A stretch of 64,000 nucleotides of DNA from Heterobilharzia americana (GCA_944470555.2 OX104127.1:51388934-51452933), one strand, 5' to 3'; counted from the first letter of the stretch, positions 11,801-26,800 are shown. Program-made: numbers and translations. The notes: generated by a model not told the origin, from the sequence alone.

Positions 11801-14800
11801 TACATTCATATACATAAGCAATCAGTGTTTTTGAAGACTGACTTAACTGTTTAAACACTCGATTTCCACAGATTCAGTTCTAACCAAACAGTATTTGTTT
11901 GAAGGAGAACCAGATACTATCAAATAACCTTCAGTACAATGGGTGAATCAGAGTTCAGTTTTCGAACCTAAATACACTTGTTGAATTGTAATCGTCCCAA
12001 ACAAGAAGTATAATAATGCAGCCAACTCATCACAATTATATTCTCGCCTTCAACTGATCCATCACATATCGTAATTACTATGACAAATAGCTTGTATAGA
12101 AATCTCATAAGAATATTTAAAAACTCCATCTTCGATCCCTGAGGAAGTCAATGACATACAACGATCATGTTTTTGAAACCAGAATCAAAGTCATCAATCT
12201 ACTTTATTAATTCTTCAGACGATGCCGTTTCTAATAGTCAATCAGTAAATTCAGTCAATACAGATGCTCCGATTTTAACAGCTAATAATATGTAGTACAA
12301 TAGTTTTATCTTAAAAAAAACACTTACTTGATCTAATGTTTGTAGAGTATTCAGTGCCGATAATAGTTGTATAAGTTGCTGAGTGTTTGGTGAAGCTATT
12401 GATTGCTGTTGCAATTCTTTCGGTTGCATCAATTGGGTTGGTACATGTGTCGGCTGTTGTTGTATGCCTAGCTGTTGTATATTTGACAGACTTGCAGGAT
12501 TTACATGAGTCACTGACAGGTGTTCTGGCATTGATTTCATATGCAACAGTTGTTGTTGTGAGTATATATTGTTCACCGGTAAAGACAGCTGATTTTGTGC
12601 AACCACAGACTGATTTGATTGAAGCATATCATTTGAAGGATATGGTTGGTTGATATACGCAGTACCACATGATGTGTGTGCTTCTAATGCAGATGGAGGA
12701 ACTGACTGCAGAGGAGATGGTTGACTCATTGACTGGATGAAAGACTGTATTTGATTAGGTAGAGAAAGTCGTGAAGCAGCGATGTTTGAAGAAACTGGAC
12801 CCGGTGAGTTATTGGTCGATTGCTGACCAACAGATGCAGGGATCGAAAATTGAAGACTTGATTGAACACCTGTCTGAAGAAGTGGACCTTGAGCTTGTTG
12901 CTGCTGACTCAGTAAATTTTGTGGTGGTTGGTTAGTAGTCATTCCAGACGAAGAAGTAGGTTGTGCTTGTGAAGTGTAGTGTCCCTGAGTTGCAGGAACC
13001 GCTGTTGTAGCTGAAGATGATCGACGACTTAAAGACTCAGCTCCTGGAACACTATCAAATATCGTAGTTTTGGATTCAACTTGAGCATTTTCATGGTCAA
13101 CATTTGCGGCAGTCAAATTTAAATGATACGGTTGCATTGCACCTTGAGGTGCATCACGAAGGGCTAACAGAAGTGCAAGTACATCATCGAAACTTAATGC
13201 ATCAGCATCAGCTGGAATAGGCAACTCACGAACATACACAGATGATACGGTTGGATGGTATGTACCAGATTCATGATGAGGAGAGGTTCGAGGACTGACA
13301 GTGTGACTTTGATCTATTGAACGCACTGGGACAACAAGAGCAGCTCTATCTAGCAAATGAATGTTGCCCGTATGTGTTAAAATGAGTGCTGAGTCTCTTG
13401 GGAGTTTGTATATATGCGGCCCCGAAAAAGTATCATCAGAATGAGTATCAGCAACCAGAATATATGCCTTATCAATATCATTTTTGGCACTTGTTACAAA
13501 TGTGCTACGTAAATAAGTGCCAGATGGCATGCGTCCATCCCCAGGAACACCAACAAAAATGTGTTCTTCTGGTATATCAACCACACGCACACTAGAACAA
13601 TGAGAAACAGATGAAGCATCATTAGACTCTAAGGTTGGTATCAAGATACAGGGATGAGAAGGATTTGAACACAACTTGGAAACCAAACTTCGTAAAGTAG
13701 CCTCCAAAAAGCTGGGAATGGTTATTGTAACATTTACTAGTCCTTCAGGATTAAAAGGAGATGAAGAACTATAACTGGCCCCACCTTGATTACAAGAAAC
13801 ATGGTTTAGATGGGGTATATTATACAACGCATGGGGGCCATATGACTGGTAGGCAGCATTATTTTCAGGTTGAACGTTTACTCCTGGATCACAAGATGTT
13901 GACTCATTGCATGAAGTTGACCCTGAATCTCCAATAAACCCACTAGCTAACTGATTGGTATGAGGTGGAGCAAGTGGAGGTACTTCTTCTAGACCTGCTT
14001 GAAAACTCATAAGGTTTGCACCATTCTCTGCACGAACAGTAGCTAAAGATAAGATATCGTTTACATAGTTTAAATTCATCGGCAACATGGATTGTGAAAA
14101 AAAATTGTTGTTTGAAATATCAGATCCAAGAACACTCTCAGAAAATTGCCCAAAATCACCCCTAGGCCTGCTATTGGCAACTGAATCAACGGTAGATAAA
14201 CCCTCAGCAGAAGACGAAGCAGTGAAGTACGATGCACACTGACTACTTGTAGGAGCTTTAAAACTACCTAGTGATTCAATGCCATCGACTATAGTTTGAA
14301 AAGGGAAATGGATTGTTTGATTCCCATTATCAGCAGGAGATAAGGGTCTAGAATTTTCACTGAATTCATCTTCATCTTCATGATCTAAGAGAAAAGACAT
14401 GATCAAATAAGAGCATAAGTAATATAACTGGTTCAATTTCGTAAATTGAGCACAAGCTAATACAAAAAGAATAATTAAGGGAACGTTTATTGTTAATCTA
14501 ATCATTAAAACCAAAGTGATGATAGCCAAGATGTTTGAGTGTATACCATGAGTCTAAGGAGATCATCGTATGAGTAACGTTGAGGTCAGGGGAAGGGTAC
14601 TAGACAAGACAGGCAAGTTGATTGATAAACCTATGAAGCTTAGTCGACTGAAACGGATTGGACATATGTTCCACATGTCGAGTTACAGCCTACTTCGAAG
14701 TGCCATGCTAGAAGTTGAATTAGGTTGGAAGAGAGTACACGGTAGCCAGACCAAGATGTAACACAAGTCAATGATTTCCCTGACCGTTGCTTTAAGCCAC

Positions 14801-17800
14801 GTGGGGAGACGCAGACCCCTCGTTGGGGTCCCCGAGACGACAGGAATGAGTGGTTGAGGACTCGTCACCTAATTACACAGACGTTGACCAGATCACAGGT
14901 GGATTTTCTTCAGATCTAGAATATGCAGATGACATAGTCCTGTTAGGTGAAGACGCTGACAAGATGCAGAGTCTTCGGAACACGTTGAGTGGGAATTTGA
15001 GAATGTTTGGGATGCGATTTTCACCACCCAAATGCAAATTTCTGCTCCAGGACTGGTCTTCAGCGGTGCCGTGGCTAACAATAGAGAGTGAAGTGGTTGA
15101 GTGTGTTGACCACTTCACTTACCTGGGAAGTAGGATCAACCGTGGTGGGTTTGTTGCCGATGAGATTTCTGCACGGATACAAAAGGCTCGATTGGCTTTT
15201 GCCAATTTGCGCCACCTATGGCGCCGCCGTGATATTCGTTTGTCTATTAAGGGTCGCGTGTACTGCACAACAGTCCGCTCTGTTCTACTGTATGGCTGTG
15301 AAACATGGCCATTGAAAGTTAAAGACATGAGAAGGCTTCAGGTGTTTGACCACCGTTGCCTTCGTAGTATAGGACGTATTCCGTGGTGTCACCACATGAG
15401 TAATGCAGAAGTTAGGTGTAGAGTTTTAGGGAGAAGAGGTAAGTCAGTTGACGAGGTTGTGAACCTTCATCGACTGAGATGGTTGGGACACGTACTACGT
15501 ATGCTTAGTCACCGATTGCCTCATCACACAATGTTGGCTGAAGTAGGTCCAGGCTGGAATAAGGCTCGAGGTGGTCAGACTAAAACATGGCAACAAGGTA
15601 TGAAGTCTCTGACTGTTGGTTTAAGCCATGTAGGACGATGCAGACTAGGTGGTTGGGGTCTACGGGACACGAGAAACCAGTGGTTGGAGACCCTAGGTGA
15701 TATGGCTCAGAACCGAAGTCAGTGGCACAGATGTATACACACATAATCCTCATCTTAACAACGCTATACCGAATCTCACCATTTTGTCACTCCTCTTTCC
15801 TTTCTTCTCGTACTTGATATTTCTTTTGACTGCATTCACTTATCTTCATCCTTCGCCTCACTACCTTACTTGATGTACTGATATGAGGTGTGGCAACTCG
15901 GACCGTAAGGCAGTAATGCCTGGTCCTATGTTGATAATGATGATGCTAGGAATCGAACACAATAGCACAGATGTATACACATTCTGACATCTAAAAATTG
16001 AATATTTGCTTAACCGTTATCTGTAGATTTGTTCTTCTCTCACACACCTACCTTGATTTCACTGTTTTTCCCTCCACCTGTTTTTTGCATACTACTGTAA
16101 AGTGTGGCAACTGGAGACGATGCACATGTGTGCGAGGTTCTACGTTTGTTCTGTCTGTCTGAGGAGATTAAAGCTATCTTCCTATTTCCATCAAGAGCAT
16201 AACGCTAATAATATTGGGGAAATTGCCTCAAAAGGCCAATCAATCCCTTATTTAGTGATATCTTAACAATTTGTAACTAGTGCTAAAAATATATAATTAT
16301 TCCACAAGAGAAGTTCATAAAATTACAAGCTATCCTATCAATTGGCTTACAGTTCATGATTCTTCAGGAATGCAAATAACTATGAAGAAAAGATGAATTA
16401 AGAATCAAAAAATGAACCTTCCAAAAACTACATACCAGTGGCAGTGGAGAACAAAAACTCAAGGAATCAAAAATAATTACAGAGAAAATAATCTAAGTGT
16501 ACAATCGGGTAGACGTCAACTAACTTTTAGAATCTAACGGTTGAACTTCTTCAAAATTAGACATGAAGGCTGAAGCATCATGTGGGACTGCTGAGGAATA
16601 AGGCAGACCGCTGCTCGAACTCTGTAACCCACCTCCACCATATAAACCAGTGAAAACAGGTGCACCAGACTGAACTACAGTAGTATTCGATAAGGTGGTA
16701 GGCAAATTAGATAAACTAGGTGTTGATAATGTTTGATCTAATCCAACAGGAGATGGTCGAGGATAGAAAATATAATCCTGATTTAATTTTACCGAGTTAA
16801 CATCATTACGTAAAGCCTCCAGCAGGCTGATAACTGCTTCTTTGGCCGCACGATCAATATCCTCATTTGCCGGAGTGTAACCAGATCCTTGAAACTAGAA
16901 AAAAAGTAAATAATGGGTTGTAGATATGCGGTGATCAAGTTTGAATCAATAAACAAATCTGTAACAGAAACATTGATGACAGTTTTCTGAATACTTATAT
17001 TTCCCGTTTCTATACAGTCCCGAATCACTCAACCTCTGTAGGCAAATGGGTTCCTATGCGGATGCCTCGATACTATCGGACGTTCATGTTATATTCATCT
17101 TGGTACCAAACAGTGGAATTCAGAATGCGCATTTCATTCTATTCGGGACTTGTGAACCGGATGAACCTGCACTCCAGTGAGTCATGTTCTTCCCAGTACC
17201 CATTGTTTCAAACGCCAAAACGTTATCCACTAGGTCACCGGTGTTTGAAACGATGCGTATGGGGTTCGAATCTCAGTGGGAAGAACACCACTCACTGAGG
17301 TGCAGGTAAATCCAGCTAACAAGTCCCAAGTAGGAGAAAACACGCGTTATGGATCCCACTGTCAGTCACCAAGACGATGGTAGTTTTTAAAAAAAATACC
17401 TCCTAATGCCACTGATTTTTACATAATTGACTATATCAACAAATGAGTTGGAACAGCATATTGTGCATATTCACAAAATCCGTTTCCATGCCAATATGAT
17501 TATCACTGAAATTACTAATACTGGGAAGGAATTACGGAAGCTGCTACATACACGTTATTCATGTCTGAAAAGTATAATCATCGCTGTTAACCATGAGCTT
17601 GTGACAGGTGGGGAAAAAAACTATATTCACATCTTGGTATTTAGTAGTTCAAACGAGACAGAGAGACGCAATCAACACAATACACACAGGTACATCGGCT
17701 CAAGTCACCACACTTCATAGAAGTACACGAAGAACAGGTGGATAGAAAAGGAATGGTATCAAAGAAGATAAAGTTGTGTAAGAGAATAACAATTTGAAGA

Positions 17801-20800
17801 AAACGGTTAGTACAAATATCCAAGCTTTTGATTTCAAAGATTGAATACGTCTCCACCACTGTGAACGATTTTCAGCTTCTTCACAAAGAGTCCTCAACCA
17901 CTCACTCCTATCGTCTCAAAAACCTTACCCGAGTAGTCTACATCTCCCACACGACTCAGGCCAGTATTCAGGGACATCATCAACTTGGGTCACATCTTGG
18001 TCTGGTCACCATGAACTTTCTTCCAACCTACTTAACTTCCCCTAGCATGGTGCATCGAAGTAGGCAGTGGCTTGGCATTCAGAACACATGCCCAAGTCAC
18101 ACCTCAGTTAACTGAGGTTCACAATCACGATCAATCGACTTGGCTTTCTTCCCTATTACCCTTCGCCTGATCTCAACATTGCTCACACAGTCATTCCACC
18201 AAAAGTGAGCAACGCTGAGCAGATACCTATGATCGAAACTCTATAATCGCTTCATGCCTTCTACTTTTAACGGCCAGGTCATACAGCCATACAACAGGAT
18301 AGAACTAACTGCAGCGCAGTGTTCTCGTCCTTTGATGGATAGTCGGATATCCTGCAAGTAGGCGCTACAGATAACGTAAGTTGGCGAATACTGAACTGGC
18401 ATCCTGTTTCCAAGATGATGTTTCGTCAGCAACCAGTCAGTTCGAGCTGATGCAACTTACCAAGTGGAGTGACAGACAAATTCAACCACTATACTCCCCA
18501 TCCTTAAACTCAAAGTGGTTGGAGAAAAGTCCTACAGCATCATCTTACACCTGACAGGTGTCAGCAAAATGCATGCCAAACATAGTCACATTTCTGATTA
18601 ATGTGTCCAGAAGACCCTGGCATTGTACCAGCGTCTTCACTCAGCAAGGTCATATCGTCTGGATACTCCAAATTAACCACATTGACTTCAGGGAGCGGAT
18701 CAATCTCTTTGAAGTCAGACGTACCTAAGGTTATGTCAATTAGTACGTTTATGACAGTGGGCATTCGTGGTGGATACTACTAATTGTTGTCAGTTCACAC
18801 GACAACTCTCCATAAGCCCTTAATATAGCTGGGTGAGTTCAAGTAGAGAGCTTTGATAAACGAGGTTGAAAGGGTATGTCAATAAACAAACTGATCGGTA
18901 ACCAACTTCATATTGCTTAGTCTCTTAAGTGCTGACTGAATTCTATCCATTCTTTCAGAATGTTGTCATTAGGTTAGGAAATTCATCATCATGGTGCATC
19001 TTGAGTGATGTTAGGTGCCTAGAAGTAATTGGAAATAAGTCATGCAACCAGGTTTTTGCGGCTGTTGACGATTATCGCAAACATGAAACTTACATCCAAA
19101 GCTTATTGTTAATTGCTGAAGTATTTCCCTGTAATTGATTGAGTACAACACCAAATTGTAATGTAAGAATTCGTATTTAGAATTCAGCTGTATACAAGTT
19201 CGAATGAAGAGCCTTTGGTGAAGTAATATACTTGCCTCACAAATTCACTGTTATGAAAGCTTCACGTGGACAGAGTGAAACGGTGAGTTCAGATCAAGAA
19301 AGACATGTGATTACTACCAGATGCCGGCAAGTATGCTTACGTTTCAGGTCCTCACATACAGAGTAAAGATCTGTTATAGAGACAAAAAGCAAGGTTCCAA
19401 ACACCTGCCAGATACTCTCATGATGGATGTTCCAAAATACCAATAAAATATTGTTTATTGCTCAAAGACCAAAATGACAAACGATCGATGCCAACCACAG
19501 AGGACAATGTCAGATTCAAACACCCGAGTTAATATATATATATATATATATATATATACTACAATAAAGTTTCGCTGATTGTCAACTTTTTCCCATTAGG
19601 CTAAACCACCAACTACTATAATCCATGACGCTGCATCTTTCATCACGTCACAGCCTTCGATACTCACCACAGCTTATGACCAATGTGTAGGCTTTTTTAC
19701 CAAATGAGATTGAAGCTAGTTCCATTTCTCATCACGATCGAAATTTATCGTGGTGTTTCTATACGTCAAAAACTAAACATCATATCGATTCGCCTGTCTT
19801 CATCAAGGACAGGAACGCTGAAAAGAACGTTTTAAAAACAATTTGGTTAGGTAGTTGCATTACAATCTGGATTTCATAGTCCTATGCTTCATAGTCTATC
19901 TGTATTCGCTTAACAAAATGGAAACTTAGGAGGTATTCGTACCACTAAAACATCATTGTGTAACCAGATTAGACACTATATTCTTAGCTCTTTAAAACCC
20001 TGAAAGCCAGGGAGTTGACTAGATTTTTCAGGAAGTATGAAAAACTGAGTGTTTAGTAATTTGGAATGAAGTCATTTTATAAGGCACCTTCAATCTGAAG
20101 ATCACTGAGTTGGAATTGTATCATTAATTTATACAAGATGCGTATATATTGATGGTGTATTCAGTGAAAGGGAGAGAGAATTTTACTCCAATTATCAGCT
20201 CAGCTCCCAGTTCCTTCCCCCACCTAGGGATTTATCTCCTCACCAAGCAAGAAACACCATAGTAACACATCATATGAAAACGAATACTCCTACCAGGGCA
20301 TCCTGTTAACGCTTCCTCAAAATTGACCAATGTAATCCCGAAACCATCCCAAATATTCGGCATCGGATAGGGCAACGCATCCACACACTAACCGGGTAAT
20401 CGAACCGTTTGACAATACTTACGGGCAGATCTGAGTGGGGCGTATCTCCCTGGAGTCTCTACAATCTATAAGAAGAAATGCACCTTACTTTCCTGAAAAG
20501 ACGTTTCTCTGGGAATAGCCCACGAGGCAATAACGCCGGCTGGCTCCTTTCGGGCTACTGAAATATAGCCAAGGCTAGGGCGAACCACGGGCAGAAACCA
20601 TCCCCGGTTTTGCAGACCAGTAGCACGACGACTCACAAAATCTAACCGCATCATGCAGAGCTTCTTTCCTATGACGCCCTGTGACGTAACTACGACGGAG
20701 TCATTTGGCTACCTTGAAAGAATCATAATTGATGCATTTACCAACATTCAGATACTTTAACATTATCACAGATATTGTGACCATCTATCGCTCCAGATAT

Positions 20801-23800
20801 CGAGAATACATTCACATCGTTTGAAATAATTGCACTACAAAATTGTCTTTTAAAAAGGAGTGTTAGTATCTTTAAAGTCTGGCAACAAAAATCCTGTCTA
20901 ACAAATGGTTTACGAACAGCTTTCCTTTGTTTCAAATTTGCAGTGGGTTAAAATTTACTTGTGAGATTTAACAACTTCTCCATCAATTTATAATCGATGA
21001 CATTCATCAAACAGTTATGAAGGGATTGATGACCCAAGAACGGTTTATCGACACTGAACGTCAACGAAACCAATTCCCTATATATCTAAAATATAGGTTA
21101 CTTCAACGACAACTTTTTTTGTGGGTACTAATATAGTTGATGGAAACGACCTGCTCTATAAACTTGCAAAGTACTCTTGCGAAAATTGGTTTCAGGTTAT
21201 ATCTCCACCGTTAGAAATAGTACATGGGTAGTTTCACTCCCTAGACAGAGTACCAACCATTTTCCTTTCAGTGGCTGAAAGTTGTAGATTACCTTAACTA
21301 GTTAGTAAATATTTCAATAGAACACAATTTATAGCTCCATGATATTAGTTTTAGACATATTCGTATCCTGATAGAACAAAAATAGCAGAGTTAAACCACC
21401 TATCCAAAGTTTGGCTATATACTCCTTTGTTTATGAGTGTTTGAATTATATTAATGATGGATAGTGGCTAGCAGTGGAATCCAGGAAGCGCGTTTCGTCC
21501 TATTCCAGAATCGTTAGCTGGATATACCTGCCTCCCAGTGAGCGATATTCTTCCCACCAGGACTCGAACCCAAGGTCGATCGCTTCAAACGCCAAACCGT
21601 TATCCACTAGACCACCAAGTCACAGCAGCCACTTCTTGCGAGACGGGTGTAGTTTTAATGTCGTTGCTTAAATTAGCCCTTGCTTGCACTAACCATTATT
21701 AATATAATTCAAGCACATCCAATATTGAGGCATCTGCGCAGGAGCCCATATACCAATAGAGACCGATCAATTAGGACCAACCAACGACGGGATAATACAA
21801 GCCACAATAATCAAACTACACCCATCACATAAGGAGTGGCTATCTTGACTCGGTGATCTACTGGATAACGTTCCGGCGTTTGAAGGAATGGGTTCAGAGT
21901 TCGAGTCTGGATTCCACTGCTAGCCACTATCTATAACTAATATCTTCTTAATTATTTCTAGATTTATGTGTTGGGGAGTGAAGTTTAATCCAGTTCATGA
22001 AATTATTACAAGATAATTGATCCATCAAAGTAGGTTTCTTTGGGTTCTCAATAACTATATTGACGATGGTTTAGGTGTTTTAGAACTAAATTTCACTGTA
22101 CAACTAAGTTTTTTTTTTTTTTGAGTTTTACTCACTTTATGGGATTAGCATTACAGTTCCATACTACATTCTACCTTTGCATTTAAAAATATCTTATTTA
22201 TCAACTTTTAAATTTAAGGTTTGTAGGAAGTTAGAGTGCACAGATTTCGAGAGTTTAAAAATATAGGCAATCAAATTTAAGGTTTGTAGGAAGTTAGAGT
22301 GCACAGATTTCGAGAGTTTAAAAATATAGGCAATCTAAAGCAACAGTGCATTATCTGAAATTATCACTTTTGGGAACAAGGTAAAATATAAACAAATGCG
22401 GTACTCTATAAGGCAAAAGGAGTTAGGATGTAATATTTTGATTAAGGCTTAAAGCAACTTCCTCAGCTTCCAACACATTCACAACATTCAAACTCCCCGG
22501 TTAAATGGTGACGTTTTATCATTCTTTATTTATCTTAATCATGCTCCAGTTAAAACAGCACTAGAGATCAACATTATAAAAGGGTTCACTAAGTTTTTAT
22601 ACCAACCTAAGCCATCTATAGTGTCACTGTGACAAGAGTGCTTATTAAGGATCAAGTGTACTGCGCAACAGTTCGCTCCCCCCCCCTCCCCCCCTTACCA
22701 TGAAAAATGATCATTTGAGGCAGAAAACAGTGAAGGCCCTAAGGTGTTCAACCATCACTGCCTTCTTAACATAGGTCGTGTGTCTTGAAACCACAATACA
22801 TCTGTAACGTGAAATTCAACCATAGCGTCTTAAGCAGAACATATGGACTAAGTGAAGTTGTGAATACTAATCAACATTGATAATCGGGACATGTGTCAGG
22901 TATTCCTAGTCACCGTGTACCTCATTTCACAATGCTAACCGGGAAAAGGTCGGATTGGTCAGAATAAAAACTGGTATCAATTCATGAAGTTTAAAACTAT
23001 TGGTCTGACCCATGTAGACAAATGTAAACTCGTTTGTGGTTCACATGGTAACTGAATTCAGTGGTTAGAAACACTAAGTGGTAGGGTCAAGAAGCGATCT
23101 CAGTGATGCAGCTGCATTTACACATTATCGTTCTATCACTTCTCTCTCTGTTTTTACGACTTTTAATCACCTTAGATTACTTCCTTCCATATTTCATGAT
23201 CTTTCGTCACTGTGCTTACAAGCCTGATATGCTGATATATGGGGTGTGGAAGCTATAACTGTTACACAGTACTACCACCAGGTCTCATGCTGATTTTGAT
23301 TGATTACGCAAGTGAGGTAGCATGCGTAAATATGGACATATCAGGCCTACCTCTGCATTGTTTTACTTTTTTCCCCCATCTATTCGTGTAGCATTTATTC
23401 TCTTTGAGATGTTCGACCATACATATTTCTTTGCATAATCGTTTGCATCTACTGTGTCAGTGTACGTTTGAATATGATGGTCATTGATATACAGAGTAAT
23501 GCCATCTATATAATAAACGTACAAAGCAAAAACATCCCACAGGCTTTCAAAGTCTATATCTTATAGCTTTGTGTCGCAAGAAGTGGAACAATGGTCAGTT
23601 GATGAAGTGGTGTCATGAAATAATAACTGGGTTTGATGAACATATTTTAGTGCATTGCGGTTACCCAGCTAGGTACCTAAACATCACTTGACTCGTTAGC
23701 TTTAGATGTTATCTGAAATACTTTTAAAAAGCTTTTTGGCATCATAGTGAAATTACAATTGACAGACACACACACAAAAAAAAACATACCAGTTTTATAT

Positions 23801-26800
23801 CTTCCGGTGTATCGGATAAATTACATCGAAACGTTATCTTCCATAATTCATTCGGATTATTCAAATCTGGCATCTCCAAATAGAATGTTGGTCGCAGATT
23901 ACCAGGTTCACAGTTTTCAGAATCTCTTTCTATCTTAGTTACACGCAATACATATCGAGGTTTAGATTTCAGTTTCTTTCTTGTCCTACGTTCAATAGGC
24001 TAAAAACGATGTAAATTAAATAATTGGTAATAAGTAAAAGGGTAAAATTCATAAAATCAGTTACTATAACTGCTAGCAAACGAAACAAACGTAGATGAGG
24101 TATACATTAGCACCACGACACATGCTGGTAGATGTTAGTTGGGTGGAGGCAGTCAACAGGAAGCGCTGGATCTAGGTCTCATGCTTACTGACGAGTGCCA
24201 ACAAGTACGAAACCTAGGTTCAGGGCTTCCTGTCGACTGCCTTTAACCAACTAACATCTGCCCAAGTCCACCGCGATGCTGAGCCTTCTAGCTTGGTGGC
24301 CCCATTGTAAATATGGTTGATAGAATTCCGTCTGCACTCAGGACGAGAAAACATGAAGTTGGTTGCTCTCCCGTGACTAATCAATGTATTTCTTCGATAC
24401 ATTCCGCTTTACTATCGTGAACTACCAGTCAAGTAGAGATGATATAGAAATGGGTGCAATTCAGTGACAGCCTACAGTTTCATAAAGCCTAATAGGATCA
24501 CCTAGGAAAGTATTATAATGCGGAATAAAATTGCTATGATCTGCATAAAAAGCTCTAAATCTCTTAAGCTTGTTACAACCAACCGTTCTACCCAGAAGTT
24601 CTGGGAGGAAGCAGATGAACCAACACGCGAATGTCAGATTGGTTGAAGAAATAAAAAACCAACAGAACTCAAATCTAGAAAGACCAGAAATAATCAAGGT
24701 CATATATATAAACCCTTGTATTTTGTATGCATTTTTGATGTTACAAAAGACCTTCATTATCTTAACACCTTCAACCATTCATAGAGAAACCAAACGACCA
24801 GCAAAGGGTGGAATTTGAAGGTTATTGTTCAAGTGTCCGCCTATATATAACTCTGAGGTTATTATCGAGTAGTCACTACCAGGCTATAACAGAAAGCATA
24901 TGAAACAAGGTTGATGTAACCGATACATTTTCTTTTATCAAACTAACGACGGATGCATACCCGCATAATTTTGTATTTGATCATTGATAAAATCCAGTAA
25001 TATGCCGTTATTCGTCTGCATTGCAACATCTGATTTACATATATGTAACTGATACAGTAAAGGAATAACTTTTAACAACTTGAAATAGACAAACAAATTA
25101 TGAAGGAACTATATGAGCACACAACTTGTATGGAATTACACAACTCTATTTCAGACACACAGAAAAAAAAGTACTTTGCATTTTTTTTTAATGAAAACAT
25201 TTATTTTTTGTGGATTCAAAATAAATAATAATTGAATACGTTATCCTGATATAGAAAGTAACACAACATTCGAGTGAGCAGTGCCAAAACCAGTCACATT
25301 TTCCGATACATCATCGATTGTATTACAGAGAGGCTGGAAAACAACACAGAATGTTGGACATAAGTGTATCACTTCACATTACTACACTTCTCAAGGGGGA
25401 CGAAAGATAAAGTCAACTTTCACTAGAAACAAAAGAATAATATAATATAGAGTAGATTGAGAGTGGATAGTTAAGATTTAGCGCAAAATATGAAGGGATA
25501 AATCTTCAGCAATGCGATAGTGCTTCAATTATTTCATCTAGAGTAGGGGAACTAAACTCTCTATCCGTGACAAACAATTATGAAGACGAGATTATGATAC
25601 GAAACTATTTAGTTTTAACTTGGAGGTTTCTTCCCCTGAACTTGCAGGAGCTTTCAAGACTAGCTAACTAATTTGGGTTAATCCACATAAATTGAATAAA
25701 TAGTTAATCCAGACGATGACAGAGCTTTGTTCGACATGAACCTCATGGAAATCAAAATTCCACAAGGAATATAGTGATACACATATGGAAATCAGCATGA
25801 ACATATATAAGACAAATGTATTGACTGAGAGAGAGTGAGAAACTCCTATTTTCTGCTCAGTACCCAGTTCAAGGCCGTTTATTTGAACGTCGTAATCATC
25901 AGAACCTGGGAGATCGATCCCCTTAGCCTACAGAAAACATTATGGCAACGCATAAAACATGAAAACGAATACTCTTGCCAGAGAACTCTGTTAACGCCTA
26001 CCTGGAAACTAATCAGTTTAGTCCCAAAACCCTGACAAATGTCAGGTTTCAACGTATTCACATTCGCCGGGTAATCGGATCGTTTGACCATACTTACATC
26101 TCCGTGGGCGAATGCAGGTGGGACACGTTTCACTGAGTCTCCATAATCTTACAGAATGAAATGCATCTCACCTTCCCAAAAGATTATCTTTCCATCACCA
26201 GAATTTCACAAACGGAGGCTGCTCCCAGACTATTATTATTGCCAAGGAAACTGTGAAGAAACAACCAGCATTTCGAGTTGAATACCACCCACCTTCAGAA
26301 GGGCGACTACCCCACTTCTCTTGGAACTGCTTCAACAACAGTGACTACCGTATTAAAGAAGCTGGATTCCCTTACCTTTATACTGAACTCCGCTCAGAGC
26401 ACTGGGTGGAATCATAACGGTTAACTAGGCCGCCCTTACTTTGGAGACCGACGCTACTGATCTGCAAATATGAAAATCGACAACTGCGTTTACTACAAAG
26501 TTAACTCTAACAGCGCATTCATCGACACCTGGCGAGCTCGTATGGAGGCTCACCGTCGTTGTGTAACTATCCTCGACCCTAAACCACCAGTGCACAAACC
26601 ATCTGTGATTTTCCAGACCAGCAGTACGAGAATCTACAAAACCTGACCGCGTCGTGTACAGCTTCTTCATGTTGATGTCCTATCACCACATTAGAGAGTC
26701 ATAGTTACTCATGCGCCTGCAATAATGACTGACCCAAACTTATATCCGTTATTTAGATGAGACCACATTTTACTTAAGAACACGAAAAAATGACACGCAT

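Larger units (their letters stand above)
16895..23789. other. Intron 13: repeat inventory and unassigned stretches
   Basis: Holds paired hammerhead-SINE relics (17105-17365), an RTE copy (17690-18790 minus), a TA microsatellite (19529-19558), repeat family E (20150-20690), hammerhead-SINE pieces (21465-21640 minus; 21840-21930 plus), a 63-bp tandem duplication (22210-22335) and RTE remains (22630-23290 plus). Nothing assignable in 18800-19520, 19570-20140, 20700-21460 and 23300-23780. Confidence 0.5.

Noticed and set aside
12387..13595. Plus-strand frames within exon 15
   Set aside because: Shadows of the minus-strand coding exon, hydrophobic by composition only.
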